Shown here one piece after another: positions 6,958 to 13,410 of a DNA stretch of 14,208 bases; within the stretch, counting starts at the first letter, position 1, and each line of letters starts with the position of its first letter. Source of the stretch: Rikenellaceae bacterium (GTDB lineage: Bacteria > Bacteroidota > Bacteroidia > Bacteroidales > Rikenellaceae); contig JAITVB010000101.1 of the NCBI GenBank assembly GCA_031286025.1, forward strand, positions 1 to 14,208. The letters run 5' to 3'. Position numbers and translations under genes: made by a program. The notes beneath the pieces were generated by a model. It did not search any database and had not been told where the DNA came from. It worked only from the letters and a program-made list of their open reading frames with translations.

Positions 6958-8070
6958 TCAAAAATTTCCAATATGTAATTCGCTTGTTTTCTGCCCGAAA
7001 GATAAATTGCTATGTCTTCCGGCATGGCTCGAAATTCGCTTCGTAATCCCACATATATCAGCCAATTCCTGCAAATATGCGTTCATCTTTTGATTGGATA
7101 TTACCGGGAGCAGAACGCCATTCTTCAGACACACGGGATGATACTTGTAGCGGTCGAGAATATCCCTCGCAGGGTCAAGCAGAGGGATATTGCACATATT
7201 GCCAGTTTTTTGGCGTTTCTTTCTGATCCACAGTGCACCGTCATTGTCACTAATGATATGTTCACTTCGCAAACCTTTGACATCAGAGAAACTCAAGCCC
7301 GTAAAGCATTGGAAAACAAAAGTATCTCGCACTACGGCAAGCCTCTTGATAGCAATAGGCTTATCGATCAAACTCTGAACCTCATCTTCGGACAGAAAAC
7401 ACGGATCGGTCTCCTCAAATTTGAAGCGGATGTTCGCGAACGGGTCTTTGGCAAGGTAATCGTTGACAATGGCGATTCGAACGATCTTCCCGAAGTTTTT
7501 TAGATACTTCACCGCCGAATTGTGGCAGCAATTGCGCTCGGATCGCAGATAGAACTCGTAATCGGTGATGAATTTGTGATCGACCTCACTGACGGGGATG
7601 TCGCTCTTGCCAAACTGAAACTGAATAAACGCCTCGGTGTGGCGTAACGAAGTTTCGTAACGTTTGACAGTCGCAGGAGCCATACCGTTGCCCGACAGCT
7701 TCCGGCACTTTTCGTTGTGCTCGCGAAATAGGTCAAGTAGCATAATCACAGGCTTCACGTCTCGACCGAGATACTTGTCTACGACCTTTTGCGCTGTAAT
7801 TTTCTCGCGGTCGATCTCCATCTCGCGGTGGATTTGCATCACCCGCATACGGATCGTGTCGAGCCGGGCATTCACCTCGTCATCCTTGCGGGTGTCACCT
7901 ACCGACCGCCCCGCAACTGCGTTCTACTTCTTGGGGTTTACCTTGAGATTTACGGATGTCTCGGCTCGTAGTCCGCTCACCGTAACGCGAAGCATTACAG
8001 GTACTTCACCGTTTTTTGCGACCCTTGTCTTTTTGACGTAAAACAGGGTTTTGAAGGTTACTCTTTCCAT
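6958..8070 (-). pseudogene. Tyrosine recombinase (Bacteroides mobile-element integrase), disrupted
   Basis: Starting at the ATG at 8070, the minus strand gives the arm-binding N-terminus typical of Bacteroides integrases ('VTFKTLFYVKKTRVAKNGEV', 'VMLRVTVSG', 'NLKVNPKK'). It hits an in-frame TAG at 7924-7926 (codon 49) where relatives have Trp, then continues in the same frame for 320 more codons. The core-binding SAM-like domain ('TVKRYETSLRHTEAFIQFQFG') and catalytic domain follow: 'CFTGLSFSDVKGL', with Ser in place of the usual Arg I as in CTnDOT-type integrases, then 'KRQKTGN' and the HxxR box 'SHAGRH'. Immediately after that box the sequence becomes unrelated and stops, so the last conserved His and the Tyr nucleophile are absent. 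A GTG at 7875 could restart translation, but that product would still lack the catalytic end. It lies beside the 3' end of ssrA, a classic integration site. Confidence 0.85.
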
Positions 8071-8097
8071 ACGTTTTTTGTGTTTTAAATTATGGTA

Positions 8098-8105
8098 CAA
8101 ACGTA
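8098..8105 (-). promoter_or_regulatory. -7 box of the integrase gene within an inverted repeat
   Basis: The minus strand reads TACGTTTG, matching TAnnTTTG, about 28 bases before the integrase start. It is part of a 9-base inverted repeat, CATACGTTT (8068-8076) and AAACGTATG (8099-8107), that joins the promoter to the start codon. Self-repression by integrase or an excisionase is possible (inference). Confidence 0.4.
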
Positions 8106-8175
8106 TGAAATGTCGGTGGAAACCGCGCTATGCAAAACGACGCATATCACTGAATAAAAACCAGTTAACATCAAT

Positions 8176-8212
8176 TCGGTGACATTTTTCGGGTAAACGG
8201 AAGTGTCACCGA
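8176..8212. repeat. Long inverted repeat between integrase and ssrA
   Basis: TCGGTGACA (8176-8184) and TGTCACCGA (8204-8212) are perfect complements, and the stem can extend inward by about five more pairs including wobbles. It may be a terminator-like element or a recombination or arm-site remnant of the island. No clear T-run follows. Confidence 0.45.
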
Positions 8213-8267
8213 TTTTGTTCGTCCGAAGTGCCGAAAAACGCTATTTTTTGCATATCCGCCAAAAAGG

Positions 8268-8302
8268 AAAATCACCGTAAACGTCTGATTTACGGTGATT
8301 TT
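8268..8302 (-). terminator. Intrinsic terminator of ssrA
   Basis: A perfect 14-base-pair stem (8268-8281 with 8289-8302) around a 7-base loop. On the minus strand it starts about 20 bases past the tmRNA 3' end and runs into a U-rich tract (TTTTCCTTTTT). Orientation and distance fit an intrinsic terminator for ssrA. Confidence 0.8.
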
Positions 8303-8322
8303 AACAAGTTTGCCGATTGGCC

Positions 8323-8724
8323 GGGTGGAGCTGGAGGGAGTCGAACCCTCGTCCAAACAAGGAACCCGAGAGCTTTCTACACGCTTATCCGTTACTCGGT
8401 TGTCGGGAAAGGGGCAGGCGAACGGCAAACGACCCCCCATCCTTAGCCTGTAGTTTCTCGCCCGGGATCACAGACTTCGCCCGAACCAGCCCTGAATTTT
8501 GATACCCCATAGTGCCTCCCGTCAAAGAGCGGGACAGAAAGCGGGATACTCGTCGCCACACCGCCTGGGGCGCGGCGATTAAGCCAATTTACTCGGTAAA
8601 TTAAGCAGCGAGTGCATAGCTGTTATTGCCATTCGTAAGTTGAGAGTCGATATTTACGAGCCTGCTCACAGCGCTCGGCGTGCTTACCATCAGACTCTGC
8701 CTGCTGTCAAAACCGGTCAGCCCC
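8323..8724 (-). ncRNA. ssrA: tmRNA (ssrA), one-piece, predicted tag GNNSYALAA
   Basis: Read on the minus strand, the RNA starts GGGGCUGACCGGUUUUGACA and ends with a T-arm (GGUUCGACUCCC) and CAGCUCC followed by discriminator A. The first seven bases pair with the last acceptor bases to form the tRNA-like acceptor stem. The terminal CCA is not fully encoded (CCC in the DNA at 8323-8325). An internal reading frame at 8630-8601 encodes GNNSYALAA then TAA, close to the GETNYALAA and GENNYALAA tags of Bacteroides and Porphyromonas; the resume codon is inferred as GGC. With SmpB, tmRNA frees stalled ribosomes and marks the peptide for proteolysis. Total length near 400 bases is normal for Bacteroidetes. 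Its 3' end borders the integrase remnant. Confidence 0.93.
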
Positions 8725-8740
8725 AAGGTAAAGATATCTG

Positions 8741-8748
8741 CAAAGATA
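8741..8748 (-). promoter_or_regulatory. ssrA promoter -7 box
   Basis: The minus strand reads TATCTTTG, an exact TAnnTTTG match, 16 bases before the mature tmRNA 5' end. This leaves a short 5' leader for RNase P to remove. No good -33 TTTG is evident. Confidence 0.55.
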
Positions 8749-8789
8749 ACGTATTTTTACAGATTATGTTTTTTAGATCGCAAAATTTG

Positions 8790-8813
8790 TTCCATAGCCT
8801 TTGCTGTATGGAA
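8790..8813 (-). terminator. Possible terminator of the pectate lyase gene
   Basis: Inverted repeat TTCCATA (8790-8796) and TATGGAA (8807-8813), 50-73 bases past the lyase stop, with an A/T-rich run after it on the minus strand. A second TATGGA copy at 8852-8857 offers an alternative pairing. The stem is only seven pairs, so this is tentative. Confidence 0.35.
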
Positions 8814-8862
8814 TTTTTGCTTCGCAGGGCGCTTCCCTTATGGTTGTGCCCTATGGATTTTT

Positions 8863-10113
8863 TTAGTTTTCAGGCATGTTTCGGTAGTAGGACATATCGA
8901 TACGCCCGGCGGTATCCATTAACTGTCCGCCGGCTTTCGGTTGGAGGTAGGTGATGTCGGGCAGGCTGCCGTCGGCCTTGCGCGGACGGTAGAGTTGCTT
9001 GTAATCGAGGCTTTCGAAATCGCTTTCGGTGTAGGTCTTGCCCGTCTGCCAACTGTTGTTCCCACACACGATCGGACCGGCTACGAATACCTCGGGACCG
9101 TTGATCGAGATCGAATTTTGAATGATGATCTGCTTGCCCGGGAATTGCTCGGGGTCTTTTCCGGTCGGGAACGAGAAGTTGTTGCGGCCGTTGCCTTCCG
9201 AGCTGCAATTGGTGATGACGATCCGGCCCTTGTTGCTGTTGCGGTCGAAGCCGTTTACCCGGTTGTGGGCGGCGATGCAACGGTCGAGCGAAACGTTGTG
9301 CGCCAACGGGTGCCTGGGGTCGTAGCCGCCGGTTTTGAATCCGTTGCCGTCGCCTTGTCCCGGGTCGCCGTTTTTGCGATAACCGTTGCAGAACGCCCAA
9401 CAGTTGACCATCGCATTGTCCATGTCGCCCGACGTGCCACGCAGGTAGCCGTCCCAACCGTCGTCGGAATTGTTATAGGAGCGGCAACCCGAGAAGAGGT
9501 TTCCGCCGCCGACGTCCATCTTATAGGCAAATCCGTCGGCATTGCCCTCGCGGGGGTCGCTGTTGTAGAACGAGTCGCAGTTGAGGATCAGGTTGTTGCT
9601 TGCCCCCTGTCCCAGTTGCAGTCCGCTGTCGTTGTTCTCAGAGAAGGTGCTGAATTCGACCAGGTTGTTCGAACCGCTGATGTAGAGGCCGTTGTCGCCT
9701 GCGAGTCTGATATCGATGCCGTAAATCGTCCAGTAATCGGCCCGGAGTTCGAAGCCACGGGCATCGCCCCTGCGCGGTTGGGCCGAAAAGTCGAATACCG
9801 GCCGGGCGTCGCCCCTGTGTTTGCTCAGTACGATGCGGCCTTCGGGTTCGCCATTGGTCGTGATCGCTACCATGGCATCGAGTGGGTAGACGCCGCCCCG
9901 AACGAAAATGGTGTCGCCCGGAAACACTTTGCTTACTGCTGCTGCCACACTGGCTAATGGAGCGGTCAGTGTGCCGGGGTTGCTGTCGCTGCCATTGATC
10001 GCAACGAAAATGTGATTCGGTTCGGCGGCGGTTGGGGCGTCCGGACGGCTTGTCCCTTGTACGGCCATGGCCGACAACAGACACAACCCGAAGATCAAAA
10101 AGATTCGTCTCAT
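8863..10113 (-). CDS. Pectate lyase, polysaccharide lyase family 9 (secreted beta-helix)
   Basis: A 416-residue protein with a signal peptide (MRRIFLIFGLCLLSAMAVQG). The mature part opens with 'FVAINGSDSNPGTLTAPLAS' and 'GDTIFVRGGVYPLD', the usual entry into a right-handed parallel beta-helix of the PelL/PL9 kind. The PL9 calcium site is visible: Asp193 in 'NADGFAYKMD', and Asp217, Asp218 and Asp221 in 'NNSDDGWDG', with the same 24-residue spacing as Dickeya PelL. Lys260 in 'GNGFK' fits the catalytic lysine. These enzymes cut polygalacturonate by calcium-dependent beta-elimination, in the periplasm or at the cell surface. Length is normal for a single-domain member. No SusC/SusD genes or other pectin enzymes flank it, so it is not visibly part of a polysaccharide utilisation locus here. 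Confidence 0.88.
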   Translation of the reverse strand: MRRIFLIFGLCLLSAMAVQGTSRPDAPTAAEPNHIFVAINGSDSNPGTLTAPLASVAAAVSKVFPGDTIFVRGGVYPLDAMVAITTNGEPEGRIVLSKHRGDARPVFDFSAQPRRGDARGFELRADYWTIYGIDIRLAGDNGLYISGSNNLVEFSTFSENNDSGLQLGQGASNNLILNCDSFYNSDPREGNADGFAYKMDVGGGNLFSGCRSYNNSDDGWDGYLRGTSGDMDNAMVNCWAFCNGYRKNGDPGQGDGNGFKTGGYDPRHPLAHNVSLDRCIAAHNRVNGFDRNSNKGRIVITNCSSEGNGRNNFSFPTGKDPEQFPGKQIIIQNSISINGPEVFVAGPIVCGNNSWQTGKTYTESDFESLDYKQLYRPRKADGSLPDITYLQPKAGGQLMDTAGRIDMSYYRNMPEN

Positions 10114-10416
10114 CGTTATTTGGATTAGGGCGGGACGGATTTACCGTACAAGATACTACTTTTTACGGATTCACCCTTTGTCGAGGGTGGAATTTTTGGC
10201 GGGCTCCTGTTGGGGGGGGAACAGTCATTTTATGGGTTATGGTACGTAACTATTGTGGCAAATTCATATATTTGCAGGGTGTTTCGACACAGTGATTCTG
10301 TGACTGACGGAGCGAAGCTGAGGGAAAGTGTGGCGATAGCGCACGACAAACCCATAATCTTTGCACCCGCCGGCATAAATTAATATTAACCGCTTTTTCG
10401 GGCAAAAAATAAAACA
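10114..10416. promoter_or_regulatory. Divergent intergenic region with small inverted repeats and promoter-like boxes
   Basis: About 300 bases between divergent genes. It has a G8 run (10212-10219), a TATATTTG box (10267-10274), then two short stem-loops in a row (GTGT-TTCG-ACAC and CACAG-TGATT-CTGTG, about 10280-10303), and a purine-rich stretch leading to TAATCTTTG (10355-10363), a near match to the -7 consensus, 54 bases before the membrane protein start. The region could hold an RNA leader or a small repeat unit. No open frame in it looks protein-like. Confidence 0.4.
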
Positions 10417-11061
10417 ATGGATAGACAAAAAGCAGTGAGCATTGCCCACAAAGCAGAGGCTTGGGCAATCGGATTTATAGGAATATTTTTTTTCAGCATA
10501 GGAACGTCTTATTTTCAGGAACAACTGCTGTATCGGATGCCGCGCATTCTGTTGCCGGTTTACGATTTGTTCGGGAATGTCGGTTTGGCGATCGGGCTGC
10601 TTGTCCTTGGCGGCGGAACGATTTACTGGGGCTTTTCCAAATGGAAGGCGATTGCGGATAAAAAGCGCCTGTATTGGATTCTTGCCGTTGTTGGAATTGC
10701 GGTGGGTGTTGTCCTGGCAAATATCAATCTCCGAAGTTCTGAAAAGATAATGGAAGATATGGACACCAACAGGGAGGCACAGATCGATAAGATACGCTAT
10801 TCGGGCGGGCTGAACTTCGGCAACCCCGAAGTGGATAAGTATTTCGGCGAATTTGACGAACTTTATGAACGCTTTGAGAAAAGCCTTGCGGACAACGATA
10901 CTACCGCCATAGCCGACTGTGAGAATGAATTGTATGAATGGTCGCTGAAAATGAACGACTTCTTCCATAAGTTGAGCGATGACGAAAAGCAGGAAGTCGC
11001 TCGCTATAACGCAAAGCTGCTCATACAGTGGCAGGATTTGCGGACGGAATATTCTGAATGA
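10417..11061 (+). CDS. Three-helix membrane protein of unknown function
   Basis: A 214-residue protein I do not recognise. The first half has three likely membrane helices (about residues 16-33, 51-71 and 85-102), the second ending in a Gly-rich 'LVLGGGTIYWG'. The second half (about 103-214) is soluble, highly charged and helical ('FGEFDELYERFEKSLADND', 'ENELYEWSLKMNDFFHKLSD'), suggesting a coiled-coil or four-helix domain, probably cytoplasmic. The ATG at 10417 follows an A-rich tract and is the only sensible start. It stands alone, with its own upstream promoter-like box, and is slightly more AT-rich than the lgt operon that follows. An open frame of 280 codons on the opposite strand across this gene is a shadow. 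Confidence 0.7.
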   Translation: MDRQKAVSIAHKAEAWAIGFIGIFFFSIGTSYFQEQLLYRMPRILLPVYDLFGNVGLAIGLLVLGGGTIYWGFSKWKAIADKKRLYWILAVVGIAVGVVLANINLRSSEKIMEDMDTNREAQIDKIRYSGGLNFGNPEVDKYFGEFDELYERFEKSLADNDTTAIADCENELYEWSLKMNDFFHKLSDDEKQEVARYNAKLLIQWQDLRTEYSE

Positions 11062-11190
11062 TTCGACCTGAGTATGACAAAAGAAACAGCCGATTCCGTA
11101 TTCCACCCTTAAGGCCTTTAGGTAAATCCGTATTCATAAAATCCGCAACTCATTTTATCCGCATTCTGTCGTTTTTACGAGGTCTTTTCC

Positions 11191-11198
11191 TATCTTTG
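11191..11198 (+). promoter_or_regulatory. -7 box of the lgt operon
   Basis: TATCTTTG, an exact match to the Bacteroidetes -7 consensus, 27 bases before the lgt start, with a T-rich -33 region (near 11172-11176) at about the right spacing. Confidence 0.55.
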
Positions 11199-11225
11199 CC
11201 GATATATATGTTTTAAGTACGGTTT

Positions 11226-12095
11226 ATGACCTCGTTATTCTCTTTCCTGTCCGTCACCTGGGACGTCAATCCGGTGATTTTCCATATTTTCGGTCGCGGC
11301 ATCCGTTGGTACGGTCTGCTGTGGGGTTTGGCTTTCGTGGTCGGTTACCGGATTTTTGAAAAGATCGTCAAGCGCGAAGATCTGCCGACCAAAGTACTCG
11401 AATCGATCTTTTGGTACACGGTCGTCGCGACGGTCTTCGGGGCCAAGTTGGGTCATTATCTGTTCTACGAACCGGCCGAATTTTTCGACCACCCTTTCCG
11501 GGCGCTCTTCCTCGAATGGCAGGGCGGTTTCGCTAGCCATGGAGCGGCGATCGGTATCTTGATCGGGCTGTGGCTTTTTTCATGGAAGAACAAATTACCC
11601 TACGTCTGGTCGCTCGACCGCATCGGGATCGTTGTGGCCAGCGGCGGGGCACTGATCCGTTTAGGCAACCTGATGAACTCTGAAATCTATGGCACGCCGA
11701 CCGACCTGCCTTGGGGATTCATCTTCGTTCGCAACGGCGAAACGGTGCCGATGCACCCTACGCAACTTTATGAAGCGTTGGCCTACCTGGTACTTTTCGG
11801 CGTCCTCTATTATCTCTATTTCAAAAAAGATCTGGTGCGCAAGCGTCCCGGGGTGATGTTCGGCATCTTCCTGATCGTGCTTTTTGTGGCGCGTTTCTTT
11901 ATTGAATTTGTCAAGAACCCGCAGGTGGCTTTCGAGGAGTCGATGGCGCTCGATATGGGTCAATGGCTGAGTGTGCCGTTTATTGTGGCCGGGATTGTGA
12001 TTCTGGCCCTTGCGCTCCGGCGTTCGCCGATGCCGGTGCCTGCACCGAAACCCGCTTCGGTGCCGAAGACGGCTCCGGGCTGTAAGAAAAAATAG
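11226..12095 (+). CDS. lgt: Prolipoprotein diacylglyceryl transferase
   Basis: A 289-residue inner-membrane enzyme that moves diacylglycerol from phosphatidylglycerol to the lipobox cysteine of prolipoproteins, the first step of lipoprotein maturation. Visible family features are 'IRWYGLLWGLAFVVGY' near the N-terminus; 'GGFASHGAAIG' with His105, equivalent to the essential E. coli His103; the Lgt signature 'GALIRLGNLMNSEIYG' with Arg145, Asn148 and Glu153; 'HPTQLYEA' (177-184); and Arg223/Glu227 in a late helix. Seven or so membrane segments fit the known fold. The C-terminal 25 residues are a Pro/Lys-rich tail. The HU-SPOR gene follows after four bases, so they are co-transcribed. It would act on the pilus lipoproteins in this window, among many others. 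Confidence 0.95.
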   Translation: MTSLFSFLSVTWDVNPVIFHIFGRGIRWYGLLWGLAFVVGYRIFEKIVKREDLPTKVLESIFWYTVVATVFGAKLGHYLFYEPAEFFDHPFRALFLEWQGGFASHGAAIGILIGLWLFSWKNKLPYVWSLDRIGIVVASGGALIRLGNLMNSEIYGTPTDLPWGFIFVRNGETVPMHPTQLYEALAYLVLFGVLYYLYFKKDLVRKRPGVMFGIFLIVLFVARFFIEFVKNPQVAFEESMALDMGQWLSVPFIVAGIVILALALRRSPMPVPAPKPASVPKTAPGCKKK

Positions 12096-12099
12096 CGCT

Positions 12100-13092
12100 G
12101 TGGACATTATCGAACAGCTTATATTCAATGCCTTGGCACGCCGCCAGGCGATCGCCCTTCCCGGGTTCGGCACTCTGTCGGTGACCGTGGGCGAGACACT
12201 GATCGACACCCGGACGAACGAACTCGTCCCACCCCGACATGTGTTGGCCTTTACCACGACCCCGGGGGCCGAAACGGTGGTCGGGCAGATGATTGCCGGG
12301 GCCGGCCTGACGCCGGTCGATGCCGATTCGATCTATAAACATTGGTTGGTCGCCCTCAAAAAAGGTGAAACGGGGGGAGATTGGGCCATCGAAGGGGTGT
12401 GTCGGATCGAGCCCGAGGGCGCAAGCTATCGTGTGACCGCAGCACCGGCACTCGATCGGATGCTCAATCCGTTTGACGTGCAGCGTATCCCGTTGGTGGT
12501 GCAAAAAAAAGGCGTTCCGGCCTGGAAGAAAGAAAAGATTGTCGGGAAAGAGTCATCGTCCGCCTCTTCGACCGGAAAGGCGAAGTGGAAACCCGCACGG
12601 AGATGGGCGTGGATCGTCCTGTGTATCTTGGGGGCGGCGGCTCTCGGGGCCGGTTGTTGGGTTTACTTTACCGAAACAGATCTCGTGCGGTTGTTGTTCT
12701 CTCCCACGTCTGCCACCGAATCGGTTATTCAACTGCCGGTCGTCCCGCTGAAAACGGAAACGCCTCCGGCTTCGGTGCATGACTTGTCGGCCGTCGATTC
12801 GACAGCGGTATTGTCGCAGGCGCAACCGCAAACACAACCGGCCGTTACCGGCGATGGCACGCTCTACCACTTGGTCGTCGGGGTGTTCAGCACCGAGGAG
12901 AATTCCCGCCGCTATATGCAGGAGTCGGGTTTTGCTGCGACCCTCTGCCGGGTGATCCCCACCTCGAAAGGACTCTATATGGCCAGTGTCGGCACATACG
13001 CGTCCGAGGAGGAAGCCGATGCGCAACGCACAAAAATCAGCACGACCCATCCCGAGGCGTGGGTGTTCAAACAGCCCGTCGGCGACAGATAA
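12100..13092 (+). CDS. Membrane protein with N-terminal CCDC81-type HU domains and C-terminal SPOR domain
   Basis: I take the GTG at 12100 as start: it follows the lgt stop by four bases and begins at the conserved 'MDIIEQLIFNALARRQAIALPGFGTL', whereas the frame open upstream only overlaps lgt and reads as Arg-rich noise. The product is 330 residues. Residues 1-125 or so are two HU/IHF-like domains of the bacterial CCDC81 type. A basic linker follows, then one transmembrane helix (about 169-190, 'WAWIVLCILGAAALGAGC'), a Ser/Thr/Gln/Pro-rich periplasmic linker, and a SPOR domain (about 255-326, 'YHLVVGVFSTEENSRRYM', 'GLYMASVGTYASEEEAD'). SPOR domains bind denuded peptidoglycan at the division septum, so this architecture spans the inner membrane and may link cytoplasmic partners or DNA to the septum (inference). 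Confidence 0.83.
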   Translation: MDIIEQLIFNALARRQAIALPGFGTLSVTVGETLIDTRTNELVPPRHVLAFTTTPGAETVVGQMIAGAGLTPVDADSIYKHWLVALKKGETGGDWAIEGVCRIEPEGASYRVTAAPALDRMLNPFDVQRIPLVVQKKGVPAWKKEKIVGKESSSASSTGKAKWKPARRWAWIVLCILGAAALGAGCWVYFTETDLVRLLFSPTSATESVIQLPVVPLKTETPPASVHDLSAVDSTAVLSQAQPQTQPAVTGDGTLYHLVVGVFSTEENSRRYMQESGFAATLCRVIPTSKGLYMASVGTYASEEEADAQRTKISTTHPEAWVFKQPVGDR

Positions 13093-13093
13093 A

Positions 13094-13246
13094 TCAACCG
13101 CAAATCGATTCACCGAATGGATCGGCCAACTGTCCGGCGTAAGTTTCGCGGATCAGTCGGTCGATAATGATTGTAGGTTCGGTGACGCTACGCTCCCAAC
13201 TGTGGCCGAACAGATAGGGTGGGGTGGGGCTTGGTTGCGACAAGTT
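13094..13246 (-). pseudogene. Possible short coding remnant (50 codons, no start)
   Basis: On the minus strand, between a TAA at 13247-13249 and a TGA at 13094-13096, there are 50 codons that read like real protein ('YLFGHSWERSVTEPTIIIDR', then 'LIRETYAGQLADPFGES'), with balanced composition and synonymous GC use like nearby genes. No ATG exists; a TTG is at 13241-13243. It converges on the SPOR gene with a one-base gap. I cannot name the family. It is most likely the C-terminal end of a gene that has been lost. Confidence 0.3.
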
Positions 13247-13334
13247 TTACCGGGGTAATCGAGAAAGCTGTCGTTGTGTAAGTCACAGAATTCTGGTCTT
13301 TTTGTCGTTCCGGTCTAAAATAAGACGCTGAAAT

Positions 13335-13374
13335 TTTGAAAATCCGACAATCCTGACTACCTTCGTAAGGTAGT
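13335..13374 (+). promoter_or_regulatory. Promoter of the plug protein gene with overlapping palindrome
   Basis: TTTG (13335-13338) and TACCTTCG (13358-13365) are separated by 19 bases, the right spacing for Bacteroidetes -33/-7 elements; the -7 has one mismatch. An inverted repeat, ACTACCTT (13356-13363) and AAGGTAGT (13367-13374) with a CGT loop, covers the -7 box and probable start point. It could be a repressor operator or a 5' mRNA hairpin. Confidence 0.5.
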
Positions 13375-13410
13375 ATCTCGTTTGAAGGTTCCTGTTAAAA
13401 GATTGGCGTT

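Noticed and set aside
7012..7503. 163-codon plus-strand frame in the island
   Set aside because: Antisense of the recombinase catalytic domain, with no recognisable domain of its own.
8941..9957. 338-codon open frame on the plus strand
   Set aside because: Val/Ala/Glu-rich antisense shadow of the pectate lyase gene, whose PL9 motifs are unmistakable on the minus strand.
10212..10219. G8 run as a phase-variable switch
   Set aside because: It lies more than 200 bases from the nearest plus-strand start, outside any promoter core I can identify; eight G is short for a contingency tract.
10264..11106. 280-codon open frame on the minus strand
   Set aside because: It lies opposite the membrane protein and its leader, is rich in Phe/Leu/Ile/Gln/His antisense patterns, and has no signal or domain. 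The plus-strand frame has membrane helices and a sensible start.
12010..12099. Upstream extension of the HU-SPOR protein by 30 codons
   Set aside because: This segment overlaps the end of lgt in another frame, is Arg-rich, and precedes the conserved HU domain start at the GTG at 12100.
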